A stretch of DNA of 23,522 nucleotides, taken from Methanocella_A sp964548585 (lineage in GTDB: Archaea; Halobacteriota; Methanocellia; Methanocellales; Methanocellaceae). Below the pieces are notes generated by a model, which made no database searches, was not told where the DNA came from, and saw only the letters and a list, made by a program, of their open reading frames with translations. Positions 14,815 through 21,484 of this stretch are shown here, piece by piece. Every line of letters begins with the position of its first letter. Position 1 is the stretch's first letter. The translations under genes and the position numbers were made by a program. The stretch spans positions 1 through 23,522 of the forward strand of contig CAZJRS010000056.1 in assembly GCA_964548585.1 (NCBI GenBank), read 5' to 3'.

Positions 14815-15792
14815 TCACTTCTTAGACGTCTTCTTGAGAGTCACTTGCTTTCTAACAGGTGCAGCCTTCACGGCCACTTTGCCGCCGAGCTTGACGCCGT
14901 ACGCCTCGAGCAGCCCTTTCAGCTTCTTCTGGTTCTCAGGGGCCATCTCGGTCATCGGCAGCCTCAGCGAGCCCGCCGCGATGCCCATCATGTTGGCCGC
15001 GGCCTTCACCGGTATCGGGTTGGTCTCGAGGAACATGGCCTTCATGATCGGGGCGATTTTGTAGTACAGATCGATCGCCTTATCGTGGTTGCCCTCGTCG
15101 TAGTACTTGACCATGGTGCACATTTCCCGGGGCATGATGTTGGCCAGAACGGATACGACTCCTTGGCCGCCCATTGCCATGACCGGTAGGGTGATGTTGT
15201 CGTCGCCCGAGAGCACTGTAAACTTCTTCTTGCCACCGCGGGTGAGCTCGATGATCTTTTCAATCTGCTCCATGCTGCCGCTGGCCTCCTTGACGCCGAC
15301 AATGAACTCATCCTTTGCCAGCTCGGCGATCGTCTCGGGAAGCATGTTCGTCCCGGTCCTTCCGGGCACGTTGTAGAGAATGATCGGCATTTCGGCTTTC
15401 GCCGCGATCGTTCGATAGTGGAGGATCTGCCCGGCAGGCATGGGCTTGTTATAGTAAGGGGTGATCAGCATGGCGGCGGCAGCGCCTGCCTCTTTGGCGT
15501 ACTGAGTCAGCTCTAGAGCTTCCTGAGTGTTGTTGGACCCCGACCCGCCAATGACCGGAACCTTGCGCTTGTTTCTGTCGACCTGGTCGACAGCGATCTC
15601 CAGCAGCTTCTTCTGCTCCTCGAATCTCAGCGTAGCCGCTTCGCCCGTGCAGCCGCAAGGTACGATACCGTCGACACCTCCAGCTATGACGTAGTCGATA
15701 TTACGACGAAAACCGGCCTCGTCGATCTCGCCATTCTTAGTAAAAGGAGTAATAAGGGCAGGATAAACGCCCTTGAGCGTCTTGAGCTTCAT
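14815..15792 (-). CDS. dapA: Dihydrodipicolinate synthase, first copy
   Basis: 325 residues. It keeps Lys168 (GVKEASGS), Tyr140 (LYNVPGRTG), Tyr114 (TPYYNKP) and Arg145. The first Thr of GTTGE is replaced by Cys48 (PCGCTGEAATL). DHDPS condenses aspartate semialdehyde with pyruvate, the first dedicated lysine step; the semialdehyde comes from Asd. A Lys-rich tail of about 20 residues (KAAPVRKQVTLKKTSKK) extends past the usual C-terminus. The gene begins two bases after the rps17e stop, with AGGAAG in the last rps17e codons as ribosome site. Protein and DNA resemblance to the second copy is high, so this is a tandem duplication. Confidence 0.9.
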   Translation of the reverse strand: MKLKTLKGVYPALITPFTKNGEIDEAGFRRNIDYVIAGGVDGIVPCGCTGEAATLRFEEQKKLLEIAVDQVDRNKRKVPVIGGSGSNNTQEALELTQYAKEAGAAAAMLITPYYNKPMPAGQILHYRTIAAKAEMPIILYNVPGRTGTNMLPETIAELAKDEFIVGVKEASGSMEQIEKIIELTRGGKKKFTVLSGDDNITLPVMAMGGQGVVSVLANIMPREMCTMVKYYDEGNHDKAIDLYYKIAPIMKAMFLETNPIPVKAAANMMGIAAGSLRLPMTEMAPENQKKLKGLLEAYGVKLGGKVAVKAAPVRKQVTLKKTSKK

Positions 15793-15794
15793 TA

Positions 15795-15989
15795 TTACTT
15801 CCTGCCTTTGGATGCCTTCTTTCTGGTTACGTAGCCAGCAATGCGGTTCCGGAGCTCTTTGGACTGGATGGTCGCAAGCTGCTCAACCTTGTCCTTGTTC
15901 TCGTTGAAGTCAGCGCCGAACTCGGTCGGGTACTGCCTCAGCAGGGCATCGGTGGTGCTCTTGATATAGGTCTGCCTGATACTTCCCAT
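15795..15989 (-). CDS. rps17e: 30S ribosomal protein eS17
   Basis: 64 residues, the usual size of the archaeal protein. MGSIRQTYIKSTTDALL and FNENKDKVEQL are characteristic, and the end is basic (TRKKASKGRK). It belongs to the small ribosomal subunit. GGAGGT at 15995-16000 lies five bases before the ATG, the best ribosome site in the window, as expected for a highly expressed gene. It leads the dap operon, an arrangement I recall from other methanogens. Confidence 0.95.
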   Translation of the reverse strand: MGSIRQTYIKSTTDALLRQYPTEFGADFNENKDKVEQLATIQSKELRNRIAGYVTRKKASKGRK

Positions 15990-16203
15990 GGTCTACCTCC
16001 TCTGAATGTGTCACGACATTACGGGTAACATACGCTTGAAAGGTCGATACGAGATAAACATACGTAGTCATCTGCTTTAAACGTAGCGCCCGTGCTCGTG
16101 CGACAATCCTTAAACCTTAATGGTACAAATAATTTTTCGATCAAAGTATATCAGGGGGAGCCGGAGATGCCCGGTAAGGACGAAAAAATGAGACGGACGA
16201 TCA
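15990..16203 (-). promoter_or_regulatory. Promoter/leader of the rps17e-dap operon
   Basis: The gap holds the GGAGGT ribosome site (15995-16000) and AT-rich TATA candidates on the minus strand: GTTTATCT near 16053-16060 and GTTTAAAG near 16074-16081. Either would give a leader of tens of bases. No gene is supported in the rest, although the plus strand shows a ribosome-site-like GGGGGAG before an ATG at 16168. Confidence 0.4.
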
Positions 16204-17421
16204 CTAGGATGAGGCTCCGGGCAGTTTCAGTGCGTACAGCCTGCCGTCACCCGTTCGGGCATAGAGAACCCCGTGAGCCGCGCATACCTGATCCCATCGG
16301 CCTTGGTCCGCCCCATAATAGTTATACTGTACATGACCCCGGTCATCCAGCAGTGAAAGCACAGGGATGGACTTGCCGCTTCTGCTCAACTCCGTCGCGG
16401 CACATACTCCGCTTCCGGTTGCTGTCAGGATGATCGATCCGGTACTGTTGACAGCTACCGTCCACTGCCGGGTGCCATTCAGGTCAGTGGCGGTGATGGT
16501 GACAGAGGCGGGAGTGTCGTCCCGTACCGCCGTGTAGAGCAGGCCTCCACCCGGGGCGGCTCCGTCAACGGATGAGACATCTGTCGATCCGGCGGAGAAT
16601 TTACTGATCAGGTCTCCCTGGTCATTGAGCACGTGGACAGTCCCCTGATCGTAGATAAGATAAAGCTGACCGGCAGGGTCGGCTGAAAGGAGGTAGTGTC
16701 CCAGGTAGGGCTTATAATACTTCCACAGGATCGTGCCGTTTTCCAGAACCCGGAAGAGTTCACCCGCTCCGCTTCGGGAAACAAAAACGCCTGAGCCGTG
16801 AGGTAGGAGGGTTGTGCTGTCATCGTAGTTGTCGAGCAGGTTGCTCCACTGAAGACTGCCATTGGAAGATCGGCTCTGAAGATATACCTCAGATGGTCGC
16901 GTGCGGCTATGTACTAGATAGTAGACGTTGCCAGCACCATCTACGACCGGGTCGGATATGACGTTCGTATCGTCCCACTCAGTTAAGCCCGGGGGTCCCA
17001 CGGCTGTCAGTTTTGTACCGGAGCACAGGTATACCGTCCCATTATTTCCTGGCACTGGGGGTCGATCGATATCGTAGGTTCCCAGCGATTCCGCAACTCC
17101 CTCCGGACTGATCGACCACAGGCTATGGTTCGACGAATAAACGTATAGCGGGCTGTCATTGCCCAGGGCAGAGTACAGTGGGGCAAAGAGCCGGATTGAC
17201 CAGATGCTCTGGCCACTGCTGTTGACCAGGGAAACATTTTCCTCGCCGACCAGGTAAGCTCCACCGGCGACCGGGTAAAACTGCAGCACAGGCTCCTCTG
17301 CGCTGGCTTCCCACAGAAGCGGTGAGCCCGAGACAGTATTGAAAGTGAAGATAAGGTAGGTGGAGAGGCCGATGAGAACCATGGCCGCTGCTATGACTTT
17401 AATGACAGTAGTATTCTCCAT
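16204..17421 (-). CDS. Membrane-anchored PQQ-like beta-propeller protein
   Basis: About 405 residues. One N-terminal membrane helix (about 6-26) anchors a large extracytoplasmic part. That part has repeats of the PQQ/WD-like propeller pattern: NVSLVNSSGQSIWS, GNVYYLVHS, SSNGSLQWS, LENGTILWKYY, GQLYLIYDQGTVHVLNDQG and GDGRLYALKLPG. Many N-x-S/T sites fit an exported protein. Such propellers often act as binding or assembly scaffolds; none of the residues of a PQQ enzyme is evident. The frame reaches TTG 17448, but GGTGGA (17428-17433) six bases before the ATG at 17421 decides the start. It follows thrS by 77 bases, with its own AT-rich promoter likely. Confidence 0.75.
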   Translation of the reverse strand: MENTTVIKVIAAAMVLIGLSTYLIFTFNTVSGSPLLWEASAEEPVLQFYPVAGGAYLVGEENVSLVNSSGQSIWSIRLFAPLYSALGNDSPLYVYSSNHSLWSISPEGVAESLGTYDIDRPPVPGNNGTVYLCSGTKLTAVGPPGLTEWDDTNVISDPVVDGAGNVYYLVHSRTRPSEVYLQSRSSNGSLQWSNLLDNYDDSTTLLPHGSGVFVSRSGAGELFRVLENGTILWKYYKPYLGHYLLSADPAGQLYLIYDQGTVHVLNDQGDLISKFSAGSTDVSSVDGAAPGGGLLYTAVRDDTPASVTITATDLNGTRQWTVAVNSTGSIILTATGSGVCAATELSRSGKSIPVLSLLDDRGHVQYNYYGADQGRWDQVCAAHGVLYARTGDGRLYALKLPGASS

Positions 17422-17498
17422 CTTACATCCACCGGGCTGGTATTGCAAGTGATACTATAGATATCGATACTAAAAATATTTTTTGATTATATTTAGGC

Positions 17499-18926
17499 TT
17501 ATTTGAAGATCGGGCGCTGGGTGAGCAGCTTGGGCAATGCAAGCGGCCGGTACGGCTTTCCAGCACAGCGCATTCGGATCTCCTGCGCCAGCTCTTCCCG
17601 GGTCATAGTCACCCGCTTGCCGGTTTCCCGGATGCTGACCGAGAGCAGCCCGGATTCGGCCTCCCGGTCACCCACTACCGCCACATACGGGATCCACTCC
17701 GTACTGGCCTTGGCGATCTTCTTCGCCAGGGTCTCGTCGCTATCGTCCACATCATAGCGGACACCATCGATGTCCAGGTACCGGCAGTACTCCTGCTGTT
17801 TCTCGGATACGGGGATGATGCGCACCTGAGTGGGCGAGAGCCAGACTGGCAGAGTTGGCTGATCCTTTTTCAGCGCCTCTTCCAGGAGCGAGTAGTACCA
17901 GCGCTCGATACTGCCAATGCTGGAGTGGCAGATCGTGCAGCCTTTCTTCTTGCCGTCCCGGTCCGTGTAGTTGATACCGTACACCTGGGCATCCTTCACG
18001 TCCAGCTGGACGGTCGAAAGCTGGATGCAGCCCCGGGTGGAGTCCACGCCCTGAAATTCGTTCTTGACAGCCCAGTAGTGCTTGGCTTCGGACAGTATTT
18101 CTATAAAAGCAGGCTGATTGGAATACTTGAGGAGATCCACGATCCTGGAACGGTTTTCATTGTAGAACGACTCCACGATCCGGAAGACGATGGCGTACTC
18201 GACACCGGACGCATCCGCCAGGTCTGAGTAGTTCCGGTACAGTTCCTGGTACTCGGCCCAGCCTTCTTCAAGATCACGGCAGAAGCAGTGAATGTCGGGC
18301 ATGTGGAATGCCCTGAGCCGCTTGAGGCCAGACAGCTCGCCGCTCTGCTCATACCGGAAGCTCTTGCTGAACTCATACATGCGCAGAGGCAGGTTACGGT
18401 AGCTGATGGTGGCATCCTTCATGATCTTGAACAGTCCGAAGTCTCCCGCGAACCGGAGGATGAATTCCCGGTCACTGTCAGGCGACTTGACCGAGTAGTG
18501 ACGCTCGTGGAACGTGCCAGCCTGCTCCCGGATCTGCGAATCATTCCAGTCGTAGAGCAGCGGAGAGTCGATCTGCAGGGCCTTGAAACGGTTGACGGCG
18601 ATCTCGTTCGCCCAGTCGTGGAGCAACTGGAAGATCAGATAACCTTTAGGGTAGAACCTGAAGTTGCCCGAGTCGGATGAAGGCTCATAGCCCACCAGCT
18701 CATGTGCCTGCATGATCTTGACAGAGGGAGGCTCTTTATTAGGAGGCTTCTTCAGTTCCTCGGAGACCACGTAGGCCTCCAGCGGCTTGCATTCGGCTCT
18801 CGCCAACGCTGCCATGACCTCGTCCTCTTTCGTGACGTCCACGGCCAGCTCAGTGCCGTCAGGCAAGAGTAAAATCCGCCTGCTCTGGATGTTCTTCACG
18901 ATATCTTCTCTGTTCTTAAGCTCCAT
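17499..18926 (-). CDS. thrS: Threonyl-tRNA synthetase, catalytic form without the editing domain
   Basis: About 475 residues. The class II core is clear: motif 2 region RYEQSGELSGLKRLRAFHMP, then DIHCFCRD (His213), CTICHSSIGSIERW with a further His and the motif 3 Arg region, and a C-terminal anticodon-binding domain (VWLSPTQVRIIPVSEKQQEY). The usual archaeal N-terminal D-aminoacyl-tRNA-deacylase-like editing domain (about 140 residues) is missing, as in crenarchaeal ThrRS-cat. The zinc-binding Cys expected in the RFAACFG-like segment is Asp162 (RFAGDFG). It charges tRNA-Thr; mischarged Ser-tRNA would need a separate editing protein, not seen here. GGAGG (18940-18944) favours the ATG at 18926 over TTG 18935. 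A Thr-rich leader frame lies upstream. Confidence 0.9.
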   Translation of the reverse strand: MELKNREDIVKNIQSRRILLLPDGTELAVDVTKEDEVMAALARAECKPLEAYVVSEELKKPPNKEPPSVKIMQAHELVGYEPSSDSGNFRFYPKGYLIFQLLHDWANEIAVNRFKALQIDSPLLYDWNDSQIREQAGTFHERHYSVKSPDSDREFILRFAGDFGLFKIMKDATISYRNLPLRMYEFSKSFRYEQSGELSGLKRLRAFHMPDIHCFCRDLEEGWAEYQELYRNYSDLADASGVEYAIVFRIVESFYNENRSRIVDLLKYSNQPAFIEILSEAKHYWAVKNEFQGVDSTRGCIQLSTVQLDVKDAQVYGINYTDRDGKKKGCTICHSSIGSIERWYYSLLEEALKKDQPTLPVWLSPTQVRIIPVSEKQQEYCRYLDIDGVRYDVDDSDETLAKKIAKASTEWIPYVAVVGDREAESGLLSVSIRETGKRVTMTREELAQEIRMRCAGKPYRPLALPKLLTQRPIFK

Positions 18927-18944
18927 CAAGTTCAATGCCTCCGG

Positions 18945-18975
18945 AAAAAGCTGGGCAGCGAAGGACTCGGGGCCC
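18945..18975 (-). promoter_or_regulatory. Possible attenuator between the leader ORF and thrS
   Basis: Minus strand: right after the leader stop comes GC-rich sequence in which GGGC and GCCC can pair, weakly (4 bp). AGC and a T5 run (18950-18954) follow, just before the GGAGG site of thrS. The T-run position suits termination in the leader. The stem is short, so this is a suggestion. Confidence 0.3.
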
Positions 18976-19044
18976 TCACTGGCGAATAGTAACGGTGGTA
19001 GTAGTGTTAAGATTAAGATTTTGAGTATAAAGGCTTGTTAGCAC
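18976..19044 (-). CDS. Candidate Thr-rich leader peptide upstream of thrS
   Basis: A 22-codon frame, GTG to TGA. It contains seven Thr codons (positions 3, 7, 14-17 and 19), including the run ACT ACT ACC ACC GTT ACT. Its TGA stop ends 50 bases before the thrS ATG. It lies downstream of a TATA box at 19086-19094 that would start transcription near 19060. Thr-codon clusters before a threonine-related gene recall bacterial leader peptides. There is no strong ribosome site, other frames of the same run read as Leu/Pro codons, and a second TATA-like site (about 19024-19032) falls inside it, so coding is unproven. Confidence 0.3.
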   Translation of the reverse strand: MLTSLYTQNLNLNTTTTVTIRQ

Positions 19045-19085
19045 GACTGTCAGGTATACCACCAATAACTACTACAAGCGCGGGG

Positions 19086-19094
19086 TATAAAAAT
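19086..19094 (-). promoter_or_regulatory. TATA box for thrS
   Basis: TTTTTATA on the minus strand, between the stop of the upstream dehydrogenase (19112) and the Thr-rich leader. It implies a transcript start near 19060 and a leader of about 130 bases before thrS, long for this genome, where several genes appear leaderless. Confidence 0.45.
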
Positions 19095-19111
19095 ATTGTC
19101 CCGCGTAGCGG

Positions 19112-20083
19112 TTAGTGTTTAAGGCCAAGCACCTCGGTGTTCACGATATTCCTGGGCTTGCCCCGTAGAAACGCAGCCACGTTATCCGTCGCAATGGCAA
19201 TGCTCAGCTCCTTGGCCTCCAGGGTATTATAGGCTATGTGAGGCGTAAGCAGGGTATTGCTTAAGCCGAGGAACGGGCTGTCCGGCATCACCGGCTCCTG
19301 GTCAAACACATCCAGGCATGCGCCGGCGATCCGGCCGTGCCTGAGGGCACGGATAAGCGCGTTGGTATCGATGATCTTTCCTCTGGCAGTATTAATCAGG
19401 ATAACACCTGGCTTCATCAGCCGGAAAGCTTCCTCATCGATCAGGTTTTCTGTATCAGGTGTTAGCGGCAGGTGAACCGTAATAAAGTCGCTTTCCGAGT
19501 ACAGGCGATCGAGGCTCACAAACCTGAACTTCTGCTTGCCTGTGCCTGCTGACACAGAGGCCTGCCTGGTATCGTAAGCGATCACATCCATGCCAAAGGC
19601 GATGGCGATCTCGGCAACCCGTGTTCCTATTCTGCCAGTACCAATCACCCCAAGGGTTTTACCCCGGAGCTCTCTGCCCTCGAACGCAGTACAGTCAAAC
19701 CGGCCCTCCCGCATCCAGAAGTCAGCCTCCAGGATACGCCTCAGAAAAGAAAGCAACAGGGCGAAAACGTGCTCTGCTACAGCCTCATTCGAATAGCCGG
19801 GCGCATTCGCTACCGCTATGCCCTTTTTAGTAGCAGCGTCCAGGTCCACATCGTCGTAGCCCGTCCGCGTCAGGGCAACAAGCTTGAGATTCTTCGCCTC
19901 AAACGCTTCGGCCGGCAGCTTGAAGTGGCTCACGACGGCTATGTCAGCACTATCGATCCTGCAGAGGAACTCGCCCATAGAAGAGGGTGGGCCCTCGTAA
20001 ACCCGCACCTCACCGAGCTCCCCCAGCCGCTCCTTGTAGAGCTCGGGCTTGAAAGCGGCATCCGCAACGACGATGAGCACCAT
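19112..20083 (-). CDS. D-isomer-specific 2-hydroxyacid dehydrogenase
   Basis: About 323 residues. The NAD-binding fold has GTGRIG (148-153) with an acidic residue (Asp171) after the next strand, favouring NAD over NADP. The catalytic set is complete: Arg234 (NTARGKIID), Glu263 (DVFDQEP) and His282 (LTPHIAYNT). Relatives include D-lactate, hydroxypyruvate and phosphoglycerate dehydrogenases. It lacks the C-terminal ACT/ASB domains of SerA, so D-lactate or a related keto acid is more likely. The frame extends to 20179, but the first 32 residues are atypical; MVLIVVADAAF at 20083 is a normal beginning. No ribosome site is evident. Confidence 0.85.
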   Translation of the reverse strand: MVLIVVADAAFKPELYKERLGELGEVRVYEGPPSSMGEFLCRIDSADIAVVSHFKLPAEAFEAKNLKLVALTRTGYDDVDLDAATKKGIAVANAPGYSNEAVAEHVFALLLSFLRRILEADFWMREGRFDCTAFEGRELRGKTLGVIGTGRIGTRVAEIAIAFGMDVIAYDTRQASVSAGTGKQKFRFVSLDRLYSESDFITVHLPLTPDTENLIDEEAFRLMKPGVILINTARGKIIDTNALIRALRHGRIAGACLDVFDQEPVMPDSPFLGLSNTLLTPHIAYNTLEAKELSIAIATDNVAAFLRGKPRNIVNTEVLGLKH

Positions 20084-20167
20084 ACGACAGAAGGTATGCA
20101 AGCCCGGACAAAGCCATTTGGCACGAAAAAGACGGTTTGAAGTTTCACCACAACGACTACTAATCAA

Positions 20168-20318
20168 CCACAACGACACAACGACACAACGATTTTTTAT
20201 TAATACTTAACTACCAATCGATTTTTTTGGAAGCGTTGTGCCGCCGTGCCGTTGTGGTCCAAAAAGTCGTAGTGCCGCCGTGCCGTTGTGGTTTTTTAAT
20301 AATCGTCGTGCGCCGTGG
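20168..20318. repeat. Octamer-based inverted repeat (island C)
   Basis: The left arm 20168-20191 consists of CCACAACG, ACACAACG and ACACAACG. The right arm 20234-20257 is its inverse at 20 of 24 positions, 42 bases away. A second right-type arm follows at 20268-20291 (units CGTAGTGC, CGCCGTGC, CGTTGTGG), with a partial third at 20304-20318. A further half-copy (CCACAACGACTAC) lies at 20148-20160. It fills the gap between the nucleotidyltransferase stop and the dehydrogenase promoter. No gene is seen in this stretch. Confidence 0.7.
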
Positions 20319-20325
20319 TTATTTG

Positions 20326-21030
20326 CTAACCGCTTTCCACTCTGCGTCGGGTGGCGGGGTCTTCGGCGATCAGGTCGTGTAGCACCTGTTCGGGGGTCTC
20401 TCCAGGTGCGAGCTGTCTTTTGAGGTAAATGCCGGTTCGTCCTACGTCGGCCCTTCTTTCAAGGACTCGTAGCCGTTCTTCGACGATCTGCTGGCCTACT
20501 TTGATTTTTCGGGCAACTATGCCGGGAGATAGGTCGGACAGCGGGGTTTCGATATGGCCTTCCGGGGTGGGCTCGATGAGCATGAGGCGTTTGTCTACGC
20601 CGCAGGAGCGCTCGCCGTTTTTTAACCCGTTAAGGTCGAGGGAGCCGCCGAATCGGTAGAATTCCAGTTCTACTTCCCGGGGCTGGATGAGCGGATAGGT
20701 GACGGTCGTGTTGTCTTCCAGTTCTACGTTGGCTTTGACCAGCGACCTGGGTGTGGCCTGTACGACTGAGATACCGAGGACACCCAGGTGGTCCAGCGAG
20801 AGCATCACTGGCACGGTGCTTACCGTATCGGGAATAAAGACGTCCACGTCACTGGATGGCTTTACGTCGCCGCGGGCGACACTGCCGAAGACGAACGCGT
20901 CGATCCGGCGGGCTGCCAGTTCACCCAGGACTTCGACCGCTCTGGCTCGCTTTTCTTTTAACGTAGTCCATCGGTCAGCATCGTAGGTTATTTCTCTGCG
21001 CTCGCCCATCTCCCCGGTTTTATGTCTCAT
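20326..21030 (-). CDS. Nucleotidyltransferase-domain protein
   Basis: About 234 residues. A pol-beta-type minimal nucleotidyltransferase motif is present: FVFGSVARGD (Gly49-Ser50) followed by SDVDVF with Asp61 and Asp63. After it comes an archaeal-specific region (EVELEFYRFGGSLDLNGL) and a helical C-terminus. The likely chemistry is transfer of a nucleotide or NMP group; target unknown. It is too long for a simple MNT toxin/antitoxin partner, and no HEPN gene is adjacent. The ATG at 21030 overlaps the cutA stop (ATGA), implying translational coupling. An in-frame extension up to 21219 lies wholly inside cutA and is not believed. Confidence 0.8.
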   Translation of the reverse strand: MRHKTGEMGERREITYDADRWTTLKEKRARAVEVLGELAARRIDAFVFGSVARGDVKPSSDVDVFIPDTVSTVPVMLSLDHLGVLGISVVQATPRSLVKANVELEDNTTVTYPLIQPREVELEFYRFGGSLDLNGLKNGERSCGVDKRLMLIEPTPEGHIETPLSDLSPGIVARKIKVGQQIVEERLRVLERRADVGRTGIYLKRQLAPGETPEQVLHDLIAEDPATRRRVESG

Positions 21031-21350
21031 GGCCTCACGGTCTCTTTCCCGACCCAGTCCAGGTATGGGGCGTAGCCTTCGTCGATCTTCCACGAGGTGA
21101 TGCATGGTAGCTCGTAGCTGTGAAGCTCCTTGATCCGCTTGATGGCGACGGGTACCAGTTCGGTTTTTGTCTTGCAGATCATGGCAACTTCGTTGCCTTC
21201 CTCGATATTGCCCTCCCACCGGAAGACGGATGAGACTACGTAAAAGTTTGCGCAGGCGATCAGGTGTTCCTCAACCAGGTATCGGGCGATTCGCCCGGCT
21301 TCTTCCATATCCCGGGCAATGACATACACAGTAGAAAACATAGTGACCAT
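21027..21350 (-). CDS. cutA: Divalent-cation tolerance protein CutA1
   Basis: 107 residues, full length for the trimeric CutA1 family. STVYVIARDMEEAGRIARYLVEE begins the ferredoxin-like fold (shown in part), followed by ACANFYVVSSVFRWEG, where a Cys lies at the putative metal site, and SYELPCITSW. The family is linked with copper and other divalent-metal tolerance in bacteria, but its exact role is uncertain. It is the first gene of a coupled pair with the nucleotidyltransferase. A TATTATAA box (about 21387-21395) and a palindrome (21354-21371) precede it. ATG 21350 is used; ATG 21341 is possible. Confidence 0.92.
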   Translation of the reverse strand: MVTMFSTVYVIARDMEEAGRIARYLVEEHLIACANFYVVSSVFRWEGNIEEGNEVAMICKTKTELVPVAIKRIKELHSYELPCITSWKIDEGYAPYLDWVGKETVRP

Positions 21351-21353
21351 GCA

Positions 21354-21371
21354 CTATTAATGCGTTAATAG
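21354..21371. promoter_or_regulatory. Palindrome upstream of cutA, possible operator
   Basis: CTATTAA (21354-21360) and TTAATAG (21365-21371) are perfect inverted arms around TGCG. The palindrome lies about 25 bases downstream of a TATA box on the minus strand, so at the expected transcript start, where a repressor would block cutA. A short GC hairpin, CCCGC-AAGC-GCGGG (21400-21413), lies between this promoter and that of the divergent protease gene. Confidence 0.35.
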
Positions 21372-21431
21372 GTAAAAGAGGTGTACTTATAATACTTTTC
21401 CCGCAAGCGCGGGATGAATGTATTTATAGTA

Positions 21432-21476
21432 AAAATATACTAAAACATCATAGATCGCTTAATATTTATAGGGGAG
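21432..21476 (+). promoter_or_regulatory. Promoter and ribosome site of the site-2 protease gene
   Basis: AAAATATAC (21432-21440) is TATA-like and would start transcription near 21462. GGGGAG (21471-21476) lies eight bases before the TTG at 21485 and supports this unusual start codon. Confidence 0.45.
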
Positions 21477-21484
21477 ACCTTCAT

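Noticed and set aside
16092..16433. Plus-strand frame, with ATG at 16168 after a GGGGGAG sequence
   Set aside because: The ribosome-site-like sequence was tempting, but most of the frame is antisense to the propeller gene and has wrong-frame composition.
19057..19074. ACCACC/ACTACT words upstream of the Thr leader considered as an antiterminator partner
   Set aside because: The block order is wrong for pairing with the GGTGGT-AGTAGT complement, so no long stem forms.
20148..20318. Octamer repeats considered as a CRISPR array
   Set aside because: Units are 8 nt and contiguous, arms are inverted, and there are no regular spacers or cas genes.
21031..21219. 63-residue N-terminal extension of the nucleotidyltransferase
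   Set aside because: Lies wholly within cutA out of phase; the ATGA overlap at 21027-21030 is the natural coupled start.
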